Source of the DNA: CAVSJJ01 sp963728395
Lineage (GTDB): Bacteria > Actinomycetota > Actinomycetes > Actinomycetales > Dermatophilaceae
NCBI GenBank assembly: GCA_963728395.1
Contig: CAVSJJ010000004.1
Location: 496,001 to 560,000 of the forward strand
DNA length: 64,000 bases
Direction: 5' to 3'
Position numbers and translations under genes: made by a program. The notes under the pieces are model-generated. The model had not been told where the DNA came from, ran no database searches, and worked only from the letters and a program-made list of their open reading frames with translations. Of the stretch, positions 16,848-25,284 are shown piece by piece (within the stretch, counting starts at the first letter, position 1; every line of letters begins with the position of its first letter).

Positions 16848-16929
16848 AGGGTCGAAGGTCCCGACTGTGACCGTCACCACCGGCGGCCCGGTGGCGCATC
16901 CGTCACGAACAACCGGGACCTTTCTCCCT
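16848..16929. promoter_or_regulatory. Pair of DosR-like boxes upstream of STAS gene
   Basis: Two sites occur before the STAS gene: GGGTCGAAGGTCCC (16849-16862), a near-perfect dyad of GGGAC/GTCCC, and GGGACCTTTCTCCCT (16915-16929), which shares GGGACCT-N4-CCCT with the box at 15295. Two spaced boxes about 55 bases from a start codon are typical for DosR-type activated promoters. Assigned by pattern. Confidence 0.5.
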
Positions 16930-16983
16930 CGTCCGGGCCGGCCCGGGACGGCACAGTGAACGCACACACGTCAGGAGATCGCC

Positions 16984-17370
16984 GTGCCACGCCCCGTATC
17001 CCTCTCGAGGACCGCACACTCCCCTCGCCTCCGGCACGTCGCCAATGCGGCGATCGTCACCTTCACCGGGGCGATGGACGAGACGAGCGCGCACGCCTGC
17101 GGCGCGATCGTCGACGCCGCCCTGACGAGCCGCCCCCGGCTCGTCGTCGCCGACCTGAGCCGGGCCGACGTCGTCGCCGCGTCCGTCCCCCTGCTCACCT
17201 GGATGCAACACCGGGTCCGGGCCGCGGGGGCGAGGTTCGCGGTCGCTGGCCTGTCCGCCCGCGCGCGGGTCCTCCTGGCCCAGGCAGAGGGGGCTCCCGC
17301 CCTTGCGCTCTACCCCGACATCCCCACCCCTCCCCCGTGGGGCAGCGGTGGGGGCGCCGTCCTCATCTGA
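16984..17370 (+). CDS. STAS-domain protein (anti-anti-sigma-like)
   Basis: A 128-residue protein with one STAS domain: NAAIVTFTGAMDETSAHA near residue 21 and RLVVADLSRADVVAASVPLL near residue 59. STAS proteins of this size act as anti-anti-sigma factors or stress signalling adaptors. The usual phosphorylatable DSS/DSSG motif is replaced by VAASVP, so phospho-switch control is uncertain. The GTG at 16984 has AGGAG six bases upstream. It is preceded by two DosR-like boxes and followed by stress genes, suggesting it belongs to the same dormancy regulon. Confidence 0.72.
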   Translation: MPRPVSLSRTAHSPRLRHVANAAIVTFTGAMDETSAHACGAIVDAALTSRPRLVVADLSRADVVAASVPLLTWMQHRVRAAGARFAVAGLSARARVLLAQAEGAPALALYPDIPTPPPWGSGGGAVLI

Positions 17371-17445
17371 CGCCAACCGAGCGTCACCGCCGCTCACCCA
17401 CCCGCGACACACCCCCCTCACCCGATGAACGATGTGGAGGTCACG

Positions 17446-17745
17446 ATGACCATCGACTCCGGTCGGCCCCCCTCCGGCGAGCCCGTCTCCTCCGGGTCCG
17501 TCGCGGCGGACCTCGCCGACCTGCGGGCCACCCTGGCGCACCAGCGGTTCCCCACGGACCAGGACCGCCTCATCGCGACCTGTCTCAGTCGCCGCGCCCC
17601 CTCCCGGCTGCTGTGGCGGCTGGCATCCCTGGACCGGAACCGCCGCTACGACTCACTGGAGCAGGTCTGCGCCGAGGTCACGAGCTTCGCGCGCGTCCAC
17701 GGTGTGCCACCCACGGTCGGGCAGCCGAGCCGCTCCCGGTCCTGA
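17446..17745 (+). CDS. Small DUF2795-like protein, paralogue 1
   Basis: A 99-residue protein with the core QRFPTDQDRLIATCLSRR followed by PSRLLWRLASLDRNRRYDSLEQVCAEV. The spacing of Leu-Ile, Leu-xx-Leu and Tyr-x-Ser-xx-Val recalls the DUF2795 helical domain; I infer that relation by eye. Two close paralogues occur in this window (19544-19855 and 48672-48947). The start at 17446 is preferred over the ATG at 17425 because GGAGG lies five bases upstream. It sits between the STAS and universal stress genes. Function unknown. Confidence 0.75.
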   Translation: MTIDSGRPPSGEPVSSGSVAADLADLRATLAHQRFPTDQDRLIATCLSRRAPSRLLWRLASLDRNRRYDSLEQVCAEVTSFARVHGVPPTVGQPSRSRS

Positions 17746-17810
17746 CCTCTCGAAGGGACGCGGCGGTCGGGTCCGGGTCGAACCCTGAGCCGGCCGGGTG
17801 CCGACGCCCG

Positions 17811-17816
17811 TAGACT
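17811..17816 (+). promoter_or_regulatory. Probable -10 element for universal stress gene
   Basis: TAGACT followed by a purine about seven bases downstream, 115 bases before the universal stress protein start. A GGGTCGAACCC dyad (17777-17787) lies just upstream and could be an activator site. Confidence 0.35.
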
Positions 17817-17930
17817 GACCGCCGGTGATGGATCCCGCCGGGGCCGACGTGGCCCGAACCGCCGCCACGGCTGATGGTTCCTGCCCCGTCGATGACGCGT
17901 GGGCAGCCGGCCCACGAGGAGGAAGCCCCC

Positions 17931-18476
17931 GTGCCCCCACCCCGCGTGCCACCGCAGCCGAGCCCCTCCCGGATGACCCCGTTCGCCGGGCACCCGATCG
18001 TCATGGGAATCGTCCCGGGCCAACCGGAGCTCGTCGTCCTCACCGCGGCCTCGTGGGCCGCCGCGCTGGGCGTAGAGCTCTACTGCGGATACGTCGACCA
18101 CACCCGGGTCACCGTCGAGGAGTTCCCCGACGGGACGGTGCGCCACGCCGAGGTCGACCCGGACGCCGTCGACGACAGCTGGCGTGAGCGACAGGAGACG
18201 ATCGAGCGGTTCCTCGGCGAGGTCCTCACCGAGGACGACGTCACCTGGCACTTCCGCTACCTCGCGGGCCGACCGGACCGCGCGCTCACCCATCTGGCGC
18301 GCGCGGTCGACGCCGCAGCCATCGTCGTCGGGGCACACACCCCGGGAATGTCGGGACGCTGGCACGACGTCGTCGACGGGTCGGTCGGCGCCCGGCTCGC
18401 CCACCACCAGCACCGACCGGTGCTCGTCGTCCCGCTGAGCGTCGTCGACTGGCACGACAAGGCTCCGTGGCAGTGA
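17931..18476 (+). CDS. Universal stress protein family
   Basis: A 181-residue single-domain UspA-type protein. Conserved pieces: VMGIVPGQPELVVLTAASWAAALG (first strand and helix), DVTWHFRYLAGRPDRALTHLARAVDAAAIVVG, and the nucleotide-binding end GSVGARLAHHQHRPVLVVP. Usp proteins are hallmark members of DosR-type dormancy regulons. The GTG at 17931 is chosen because AGGAGG lies eight bases upstream; the longer frame from 17874 lacks this. The TGA overlaps the next gene, crcB, so fluoride channel and stress protein share a transcript. Confidence 0.85.
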   Translation: MPPPRVPPQPSPSRMTPFAGHPIVMGIVPGQPELVVLTAASWAAALGVELYCGYVDHTRVTVEEFPDGTVRHAEVDPDAVDDSWRERQETIERFLGEVLTEDDVTWHFRYLAGRPDRALTHLARAVDAAAIVVGAHTPGMSGRWHDVVDGSVGARLAHHQHRPVLVVPLSVVDWHDKAPWQ

Positions 18477-18949
18477 GGGCGTCCAGGCGCGCGGCCGACC
18501 CCGACATCGGTCCCCGCCCGCGGTCCTGGCGTGGCCGCACGCTGCTGCTCATCGCCGCCGGCGGCGCGCTCGGCACGGCGATGCGCTCCGGGCTCGGCTC
18601 GGCGTTCCCCGCTGCACCAGGCCACTGGCCCTGGGCGACCTTCTCGGCCAACCTCACCGGGGCCCTTGCTCTGGGGCTGCTCCTGGAGGTCCTGGCGGTC
18701 CTCGGCCCCGACGACGGATGGCGCCGCCGGGTCCGCCTCGGCGTCGGCACCGGGCTGCTCGGTGGCTACACGACGTACAGCTCCTTCGCCGTCGAGTCCG
18801 CGCTGCTCGGTCAGGACACCGGTGCGCTGAGCGCCGTCGGGTATGCCGCGACCACGCTCGTTGCCGGCTTCGCCGCGGCATACGCCGGGACGCTCGCCGT
18901 GAGCACGGTGCACCGGCGTGCCGTCGTCCGACGGATGGGCGTGCGATGA
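18467..18949 (+). CDS. crcB: CrcB/Fluc fluoride channel, subunit 1
   Basis: A 160-residue four-helix membrane protein of the Fluc family, which exports fluoride passively as a dual-topology dimer. Signature motifs are GGALGTAMRSGLG near residue 32, TFSANLTGALALGLLL near residue 64 and GTGLLGGYTTYSSFAVE near residue 95. The GTG start lies inside the last codons of the universal stress gene. Paired crcB genes, as here, usually encode oppositely oriented subunits of a heterodimer. No fluoride riboswitch is visible upstream, since the gene is internal to an operon. Confidence 0.9.
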   Translation: MAVRASRRAADPDIGPRPRSWRGRTLLLIAAGGALGTAMRSGLGSAFPAAPGHWPWATFSANLTGALALGLLLEVLAVLGPDDGWRRRVRLGVGTGLLGGYTTYSSFAVESALLGQDTGALSAVGYAATTLVAGFAAAYAGTLAVSTVHRRAVVRRMGVR

Positions 18950-19311
18950 TCACGCTCCTGATCGCCCTCGGTGGCGGGGCGGGTGCCGTCACCCGCTTCC
19001 TCGCGGACACCTGGATCGCCGGCACGCTGCGGGCGCGGCTCCCGGCCGGGACGCTCATCGTCAACGTCACCGGCTCCTTCCTCCTCGGGCTCCTCACCGG
19101 GTGGTTCGTCGCGCGAGGCGGCAACGCCGACGTCAAGGCCATCCTCGGCACGGGGTTCCTCGGTGGATACACGACGTTCAGCACCGCGAGCGTCGAGGCC
19201 GTCCGGCTCGTCCGCGGCGGACGGGGCGTGGGCGCCGCCGTCCACGCCGTGTCGATGCTTCTCCTCGGGATCGCCTCCGCCGCCCTCGGCCTCTGGCTCG
19301 CCGGCGCCTGA
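18946..19311 (+). CDS. crcB: CrcB/Fluc fluoride channel, subunit 2
   Basis: A 121-residue Fluc protein with GGGAGAVTRFLADTW at residues 8-22, LIVNVTGSFLLGLLTG near residue 35 and GTGFLGGYTTFSTASVEAVRL near residue 68. The ATG overlaps the stop of the first copy (ATGA), so the two are translationally coupled and most likely form the heterodimeric channel. It is shorter than subunit 1, lacking the basic N-terminal extension. Confidence 0.92.
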   Translation: MITLLIALGGGAGAVTRFLADTWIAGTLRARLPAGTLIVNVTGSFLLGLLTGWFVARGGNADVKAILGTGFLGGYTTFSTASVEAVRLVRGGRGVGAAVHAVSMLLLGIASAALGLWLAGA

Positions 19312-19543
19312 CCCGGACCGACCCGCGAGCACCCACCCGACGACCCGACCGGTGCTCGACCAGACGACCGGAAAGCCAGACGGAACCGCGAGCACCCGAG
19401 CCGGTCGCCTTCGACGGACCGGGGAGCCGGACATCCCGGCCCCCATCCGGGTTTGCCTTCCGGCCGCCGCGGGTAGTGAGACAGGGATCGGACGGGTCTG
19501 CAGCATCGCGGACACCATCCGGTCGACACCGAGGAGCATCGCC

Positions 19544-19855
19544 ATGGCGCGAACCGCCGCATCGATCGGACCCCGAGCGTGGACCCGCGCCGGCGTCGAG
19601 GACGACATCATCGACCTCAGGCAGGCGCTGGCCAGCCACCCGTTCCCGACGGACCAGGACCATCTCATCGCCAGATGCGTCGCCCGCCGATCACCCGTCC
19701 GGCTGATGTGGCGGCTGTCCTGTCTGAGCCGGACCCGCTCCTACGCCTCGCTGGACGAGGTGTGCGTCGAGATCTGCCGCTGCGCCGGGCTGGCGAACGA
19801 CCCGACGGCGGCTCCGCACTCCCCGGCGGGAACGGCGACGGTCGCCTCGGCCTGA
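19544..19855 (+). CDS. Small DUF2795-like protein, paralogue 2
   Basis: A 103-residue protein with the same core as the 17446 gene: SHPFPTDQDHLIARCVARR, then PVRLMWRLSCLSRTRSYASLDEVCVEI, and additional cysteines in ICRCAGL. The ATG at 19544 has GAGGAG seven bases upstream. It is 232 bases after the second crcB, in a gap with no gene. The conserved cysteine after LI and the second before the EV/EI end are shared by all three paralogues and could bind metal or be redox-active; that is speculation. Confidence 0.75.
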   Translation: MARTAASIGPRAWTRAGVEDDIIDLRQALASHPFPTDQDHLIARCVARRSPVRLMWRLSCLSRTRSYASLDEVCVEICRCAGLANDPTAAPHSPAGTATVASA

Positions 19856-19860
19856 CGTCC

Positions 19861-20604
19861 TCAGTGCTTCTCGGCGAGGCTCCACATCGTCCACAGCTCG
19901 GTGCGCATCCGGCGCGGCTGGGTCAGGGTGTGGATGACGGCGCCGCCGATGTCGGCGGGCTCCATGAAGGGACCCTCGGCGGGGTCGCCATCGCCGAACC
20001 GGCCGTCGGCGGCGGCGAAGGGGGTGTTGACGCCGGCGGGGGCGATGACCGTCGTCCGGATGCCCTCCTCGCGCAGCTCGCGGTCGAGCGCGTAGCCGAG
20101 GTTGATCTGTGCCGCCTTCGTGGCGGCATACACCGCCTCCTTGCCCCCGCCGATGAGCAGACCGGCCACCGAGCCGATGATGACGAGGTCGCCGCCGCCA
20201 CCCTGGGCGCGGAACTGCCGCACCGCCGCCCGCGCCAGCCAGATCGTGCCCTTGAGATTGACGTCGACCATGAGGTCGACCTCGTCGGGTCCGTAGTCGA
20301 GCAGCCCGCCGTAGAAGCCGATCCCGGCGTTCGCGACGGCGCTGTCGACCCGCCCGTATGCCGCGACGCCGGCGCCGACGATCGCGTCGGCCGTCGCCTC
20401 CTCGCGGACGTCGCCACCGACGGCCACGACCCGGTCGGAGCCCCACTCCTCGACGAGCGGCCGGAGTGAGTCCGGGCGCAGGTCGCCGACGACGACGCGG
20501 GCCCCCGCCTCGAGGGCCAGCCGCGCCGTCGCGCCCCCGATCCCACCGCCGGCGCCGGTGACGGCGATGACGGTGTCGGTCAGGGTGCGTGACGGCGCGG
20601 CCAT
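19861..20604 (-). CDS. Short-chain dehydrogenase/reductase
   Basis: A 247-residue classical SDR: cofactor motif TGAGGGIGGATARLA (TGxxxGxG) near residue 17, VVVGDLR with an acidic residue favouring NAD(H), NAG in VANAGIGFYGG, and the catalytic YAATK near residue 153. It is the last gene of the polyol ABC operon (33 bases after the permease), so a polyol or keto-sugar such as a sorbitol/fructose pair is a plausible substrate. The start at 20604 is chosen because GGAG lies just upstream; the in-frame upstream extension is short and unlikely. Confidence 0.82.
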   Translation of the reverse strand: MAAPSRTLTDTVIAVTGAGGGIGGATARLALEAGARVVVGDLRPDSLRPLVEEWGSDRVVAVGGDVREEATADAIVGAGVAAYGRVDSAVANAGIGFYGGLLDYGPDEVDLMVDVNLKGTIWLARAAVRQFRAQGGGGDLVIIGSVAGLLIGGGKEAVYAATKAAQINLGYALDRELREEGIRTTVIAPAGVNTPFAAADGRFGDGDPAEGPFMEPADIGGAVIHTLTQPRRMRTELWTMWSLAEKH

Positions 20605-20636
20605 GGGAGGCTCCTTCTGGCTGGCAGGGTGGCGGA

Positions 20637-21452
20637 TCACTTGATGGCGCCCATGGACAGCCCGCGGACGAGCTGCTTCTGGGCGATCCAGCCGGCCGCG
20701 ATGACCGGCAGTGCGGCGATGGTGGAGGCGGCCGACAGTACCGCCAGGAACTGACCGCGGCCGTCGACGAAGCTGCCGAGGAACGGCGGCGTCGTCCGGG
20801 CCGCAGAGCTCGTGAGAAGCGTCGCGAGGAAGTACTCGTTCCAGGAGAAGATGAAGCAGATCAGGGCGGCCGCGGCGACCCCCGGAAGGACGAGCGGCAG
20901 GACGACCCGGACGATCTCGCGGAACAGCCCCGCGCCGTCGACCCGGGCGGCCTCGACGATCTCGAACGGCACCTCGAGGAAGAACGAGCGCAGCATCCAG
21001 ACCGTTACCGGCAGGTTCACCGCGCCGTACACGATGGCCAGCATCCAGACGTTGTCGAGCAGGCCGATGTTCTTGAGGATCATGTACAGGGGCAGGACGA
21101 CTGCGGCGAGCGGCATGAACCGGGTCGAGATGAAGAACGAGAGGGAGTTCTCGACGTTCTTGACCTTGCGGATGCTCAGGGCGTATGCCGCCGGGATCCC
21201 GATGAGGACGGCGAGGATCGTCGCGGTCGTCGCGGCCATGATCGAGTTCTGCAGGTAGCCCGCCATGCCGCGGTCCATCGCGAGCTGGTAGCCCTCCGTC
21301 ACGGGAGAGAAGAAGACCTTGGGGTGGATGGACGACGCGATCGACTCGGGCTTGAACCCGTTGAGGAACATCCAGAAGACGGGGAAGAAGAAGACCAGGA
21401 CGAGCACCCAGGTCCCGAGGTTGATGAGCGTGTTCTTGGCGGCCCTGTTCAT
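20637..21452 (-). CDS. Sugar/polyol ABC transporter permease (MalG type)
   Basis: A 271-residue inner-membrane permease with six predicted helices. The ABC-contact EAA loop is EAARVDGAGLFREIVRVVLPL near residue 175. The N-terminal segment INLGTWVLVLVFFFPVFWMFLNGFKP is the first helix typical of the CUT1 MalG group. It partners the preceding MalF-type permease, with a four-base overlap, and the binding protein. Adjacent mannitol dehydrogenase suggests polyol import (SmoG/MtlG-like). Confidence 0.9.
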   Translation of the reverse strand: MNRAAKNTLINLGTWVLVLVFFFPVFWMFLNGFKPESIASSIHPKVFFSPVTEGYQLAMDRGMAGYLQNSIMAATTATILAVLIGIPAAYALSIRKVKNVENSLSFFISTRFMPLAAVVLPLYMILKNIGLLDNVWMLAIVYGAVNLPVTVWMLRSFFLEVPFEIVEAARVDGAGLFREIVRVVLPLVLPGVAAAALICFIFSWNEYFLATLLTSSAARTTPPFLGSFVDGRGQFLAVLSAASTIAALPVIAAGWIAQKQLVRGLSMGAIK

Positions 21453-22381
21453 CGTTCGCCTCCTGCCATGAAGACCTTGAAGAGTGTCTTGAGGGCGACG
21501 GTCGCCACGATGATCGTCAGCAGCACCGTCACGACGCCGTATGCCGCGGCCTCACCGACGTCGAGTCCGATGAAGGCACGCTCGTAGAGGAGGTAGGCCA
21601 GCGTCTTCGTCCCACCGGTCCCCTTGGTCATGATCGCGATCGGGTCGAAGACCTGGATGATGATGACCGAGCCGAGCAGCACGCCGATCTCGATGTACAT
21701 CCGCAGGTGCGGCAGCGTGATCCAGGTGAAGATGCGCCACGCGCCGGCGCCGTCGACCGTCGCGGCCTCGAGCACCTCCTTGGACTGGCCCTGCAGCCCC
21801 GCGAGCAGGATGAGCATCATGAACGGGGTGAACTGCCAGGTGAGGACGATGACGACCGTCGCCATCGGATGGTCGGTGCTCCAGGACACGGACGGCAGAT
21901 GCAGGATCTCGAGGATCCAGTTGACCATCCCGATGTTCGTGTCGAACATCGAGTACTTCCAGATGAGGGCCGCCGCGGCCGGCATCACGAGGAACGGCGT
22001 GATCATGAGGGTCCGGGCAATGGCCCGGCCCGGGAGGGCGCGGTCGAGCAGGAGCGCGAACAGCAACCCGAACAGGACCGACAGCACGACCGAGAAGGCC
22101 GTGATGAGCACCGTCGCCTTGATGGAGGGCCACAGGTCACCCGATGTCAGCGCGGACCGGTAGTTCTCGAACCCCGTGAAGCCCCGCTGGGCGGGATAGA
22201 GCAGGTTCCACCGAATCGTCGAGTAGCCGATGGTGACGAGGAACGGGATCTGGGTCAGCAGGATGAGGAAGATGACGGCCGGCGAGAGGAGTCCCCGGCT
22301 GGTCCACGCGTTCTTGCGCTGCGCCTTCTTCCGTGCCTCTGAGAGCGGCGGCGCCGCGGGTCGAGCGGTCGTGGTGGTCAT
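21449..22381 (-). CDS. Sugar/polyol ABC transporter permease (MalF type)
   Basis: A 310-residue permease with a hydrophobic first helix (AVIFLILLTQIPFLVTIGYS) and the EAA loop EAATVDGAGAWRIFTWITLPHL near residue 212. It is the CUT1 MalF-like partner of the downstream permease. It lies 93 bases after the binding-protein gene, the common spacing that allows more binding protein than permease. No ATP-binding subunit is encoded here, so a shared MsmK/UgpC-type ATPase elsewhere is needed. Confidence 0.9.
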   Translation of the reverse strand: MTTTTARPAAPPLSEARKKAQRKNAWTSRGLLSPAVIFLILLTQIPFLVTIGYSTIRWNLLYPAQRGFTGFENYRSALTSGDLWPSIKATVLITAFSVVLSVLFGLLFALLLDRALPGRAIARTLMITPFLVMPAAAALIWKYSMFDTNIGMVNWILEILHLPSVSWSTDHPMATVVIVLTWQFTPFMMLILLAGLQGQSKEVLEAATVDGAGAWRIFTWITLPHLRMYIEIGVLLGSVIIIQVFDPIAIMTKGTGGTKTLAYLLYERAFIGLDVGEAAAYGVVTVLLTIIVATVALKTLFKVFMAGGER

Positions 22382-22474
22382 GGGCAGGTCCCCGTTCTTC
22401 GTTGAGCGGAGGGATCGGTGAAGGGGGCGCTGGGGCCGGCCGAGTCGACCGACCCCAGCATCCCGGGTGCGAGA

Positions 22475-23833
22475 TCAGCCCTTGTGGGCGTCGCCCGCCT
22501 TCTGCGCGACGCTCTGACACTTGCCCAGGGCGTCATCGATGGAGGTGCGGTTCGCCAGGTAGTCGGCGACCAGCTGCGCACACTGGTTGCCCACGTCCTG
22601 GAACTCGGGGATCGAGACGTACTGGATGCCGACCCACGGCTGCGGGTTGACGCCAGGCTGCTTCGGGTTGACCGAGCTCATCACCTCGAGGGTGATCGGG
22701 GCGTAGGCGGCAGCGGCCTGCTTGTACTCGGGGATCGAATAGGTCGAGGTGCGCGACCCCGGCGGGACGTTCGACCAGCCGATCTGCTGACCGACGAGCT
22801 TGATGTAGTCCTTGCTCGTCGCCCACTTGACGAAGTCGAGGGCCTCCTTCTGGTGCTTCGTCGTCTTCGGGATCGCGAGGTTCCAGCTCCACAGCCACCC
22901 GGACTGGTCGGTCTTGTCGACCGGCATGTGGGCATAGCCCATCTTGCCCTTGACCGGGGAGTCGTCGGCCTCGAGCATCGAGGCGGCGACGGAGGCGTCG
23001 GCCCACATCGCGGCCTTGCCCTCCTTGAGGGCCGTCAGGCACTCGTTGAAGCTGTAGGACACCGGGTCCTTCTCGCCCGACTTGTCGAGCATGTTCTTGT
23101 AGAAGCCGACGGCCTGCTTCCACTCCGCGGTGTCGACCGTGGCGTTCCACTGGTTGTCGTACCAGTTGCCACCGAAGGTCTGGACGACCGTCGTCAGCGG
23201 GGCGAAGAGGTCACCCCAGCCGGGCTTGCCGCGCATGCAGATGCCCGACATGGTCTTGCTGTTGACCTTGGCGGCCGCGTCGGCGACCTCCTGCCATGTC
23301 GGGGTGTTCGACAGGGTCACCTTCGCCTTGTCGAGGGCCTCCTTGTTGTACATGAGGATGGAGGACTCGCCGTAGAACGGGACCGCGTAGAGCTTGTTGT
23401 CGTACGTGTTGATGTCCCGCACCGGAGGCAGCAGATCGTTCAGGTCGTAGTTGCTGTCGCTCTGCAGCTCGGGGGTGAGGTCCACGAGCCAGTCGTTGGC
23501 GCCCCACTGTGGGGTCTCGTAGGCCCCGATGGTGACGATGTCGTACTGTCCGGCCCCGCTCGCGACGTCGGCCGTGACCGCGCTGCGAAGGTCGCCCTCC
23601 TCCATGACCTGGAAGTTGACGGTGACTCCCGGGTGGGCCTTCTCGTACTCGCCCTTGAGGGACTCCATGTCCTTCATCTGGCCGTTGTTGACCGTGGCCA
23701 GCGTGAGGGTGACGTCGCCGCCACCGTCGGCCGTGCCGCCACCGGACGACACCGCGCCGGAGCACGCGGCCAGCGCCATCGCCGACACGAGAGCGCCGGC
23801 ACCCAGCGTCAGCATGCGCTTCTTCGCAAGCAT
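22475..23833 (-). CDS. ABC sugar/polyol-binding lipoprotein
   Basis: A 452-residue extracellular solute-binding protein. The N-terminus is a lipoprotein signal with lipobox LAAC (cysteine 24), so it is anchored to the outer face of the membrane. The mature part is of the family 1 solute-binding type with VKGEYEKAHPGVTVNFQVMEE-like features near residue 70 and WSWNLAIPKTTKHQKEALDFVKWAT near residue 300. It feeds the two permeases downstream. The mannitol dehydrogenase and AraC gene nearby suggest mannitol, sorbitol or a similar polyol as ligand. Confidence 0.9.
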   Translation of the reverse strand: MLAKKRMLTLGAGALVSAMALAACSGAVSSGGGTADGGGDVTLTLATVNNGQMKDMESLKGEYEKAHPGVTVNFQVMEEGDLRSAVTADVASGAGQYDIVTIGAYETPQWGANDWLVDLTPELQSDSNYDLNDLLPPVRDINTYDNKLYAVPFYGESSILMYNKEALDKAKVTLSNTPTWQEVADAAAKVNSKTMSGICMRGKPGWGDLFAPLTTVVQTFGGNWYDNQWNATVDTAEWKQAVGFYKNMLDKSGEKDPVSYSFNECLTALKEGKAAMWADASVAASMLEADDSPVKGKMGYAHMPVDKTDQSGWLWSWNLAIPKTTKHQKEALDFVKWATSKDYIKLVGQQIGWSNVPPGSRTSTYSIPEYKQAAAAYAPITLEVMSSVNPKQPGVNPQPWVGIQYVSIPEFQDVGNQCAQLVADYLANRTSIDDALGKCQSVAQKAGDAHKG

Positions 23834-24099
23834 CCTAACTCCTTTGGTAGGGGTAGTTCCTTCCGCTCCCGGTCAGCGCGACGGGTCCCGGATCCTCTGT
23901 GTATGGGTCGGCGCGTACACCTCGACACGTCCGAACCGAAGAGCCGATCTGTGGCGCTTCACTGCCTGGAACGCGATGGAATCTAGGTGCGCCCGTGGGC
24001 AGCGACAAGACCGTGCACCTACCGCTTTCGATACAATTATTCTTTGAGTCTTCTTCGAGTCCGAGGACACTCATCAAGGGCGATGGAGGGTTCAGCGTC
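23834..24099. promoter_or_regulatory. Divergent promoter region, polyol operon and AraC gene
   Basis: 266 bases between the binding-protein gene and the AraC regulator. The part around 24025-24060 is unusually AT-rich (ATACAATTATTCTTTGAG), which fits promoter DNA here. I see no clean dyad. The AraC protein probably binds in this segment and controls both sides. Confidence 0.45.
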
Positions 24100-25260
24100 G
24101 TGACACTGCCTACTCAACCGCGGGACGATCGACACCATCACGAGGGCGAGTCGGTTTCGTATCAGTTCGATAACGCCGGGCCGGTCATCGCGCCGAACAC
24201 GGTCTCCATCGGCGATCCGTGGCCGCCGTCGGTGGCCGCGCCCTCGCACCTGGATCCCCTGCCGGCGGCATACCGGAGCGTTCCCCGCGTCGAGGTCATC
24301 CCTCCGCACCCCCAGCACTCGTTCCGCGCGCTCATGCACGACTTCCCGAGCGAGATCTGCGGCTGGGGCGCCCACCCGGAGTACGAGATCCACCTCATCA
24401 CCAAGACCCAGGGGAGCTACATCGCCGGCGACCACATCGGTCCGTTCGGCCCCGGCCACGTGAGCATCATGGGGCCGAACCTCCCGCACGACTGGGTGAG
24501 CGACCTGCGCGAAGGAGAGGTCGCGGTCAACCGCGACGCGGTCATCCAGTTCACCGACGAGTGGGTGCGTGCCTGCATGACCCTGATGCCTGAGCTGCTC
24601 GAGATCGACGAGATGCTGCGCCTGTCGCGGCGGGGCCTGGTCTTCTCGGGTGCGACCGCGTGGCGCGCCGCGGAGACGATCCTCGACGTCGTCCGCTCCC
24701 AGGGCGCCGCCCAGGTCTCGCACCTGATGAAGCTGCTTGGGGTGTTCGCCGCGGCCCCCGACGATGAGCGGGAGGTCGTCGCGAGCAAGTGGTTGGGGGC
24801 CCCCACCGACGAGGGGTCCCGAGCGGCCGCCGACGCCGGGCTCGGGTACATCTTCGAGAACCTCACCGGCGACATCCGGCTCGCCACCGCGGCGAAGCTC
24901 GCCTACATGTCCGAACCGAGCTTCTCCAAGTACTTCAAGAAGGCGACCGGGCTGACGTTCAGCAGCATGGTCAAGAAGCTGCGGATCGCCCACGCCCGGC
25001 GGCTGCTCGACTCGACGGACCAGCCGATCAGCCAGGTCGCCGCGGCGAGTGGCTACCACAACATGGCGAACTTCAACCGCCAGTTCCTCTCCGAGGTGGG
25101 GACGACCCCGACGAGATACCGACAGCTGGAGTCCTCGCAGAAGCCGCCGCCGGAGGTGCTCAGCCTCGGCACGAAGGCGTCGGAGTTCGTCCCGACCCCG
25201 GGCGGGCCCGGCCTCGTCGCCCCGCAGGGGCGAGGGACCCCGCACACCGACGAGGCCTGA
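24100..25260 (+). CDS. AraC-family transcriptional regulator
   Basis: A 386-residue regulator with an N-terminal cupin-type sensing region (AHPEYEIHLITKTQGSYIAGD, then GPGHVSIMGPNLPHDWVSD) and a C-terminal AraC HTH about residues 270-350: IRLATAAKLAYMSEPSFSKYFKKATG and ISQVAAASGYHNMANFNRQF. The GTG at 24100 has GGAGG upstream; an in-frame ATG at 23899 would add 67 unlikely residues. It is divergent from the polyol ABC operon and convergent with the mannitol dehydrogenase gene, so it is the probable activator of polyol use. Confidence 0.87.
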   Translation: MTLPTQPRDDRHHHEGESVSYQFDNAGPVIAPNTVSIGDPWPPSVAAPSHLDPLPAAYRSVPRVEVIPPHPQHSFRALMHDFPSEICGWGAHPEYEIHLITKTQGSYIAGDHIGPFGPGHVSIMGPNLPHDWVSDLREGEVAVNRDAVIQFTDEWVRACMTLMPELLEIDEMLRLSRRGLVFSGATAWRAAETILDVVRSQGAAQVSHLMKLLGVFAAAPDDEREVVASKWLGAPTDEGSRAAADAGLGYIFENLTGDIRLATAAKLAYMSEPSFSKYFKKATGLTFSSMVKKLRIAHARRLLDSTDQPISQVAAASGYHNMANFNRQFLSEVGTTPTRYRQLESSQKPPPEVLSLGTKASEFVPTPGGPGLVAPQGRGTPHTDEA

Positions 25261-25284
25261 GGTCCTCCGTCCGGCGGCGCGGGG

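Noticed and set aside
18467..19311. Fluoride riboswitch before the crcB genes
   Set aside because: The genes are internal to the universal stress operon and I see no riboswitch-like leader.
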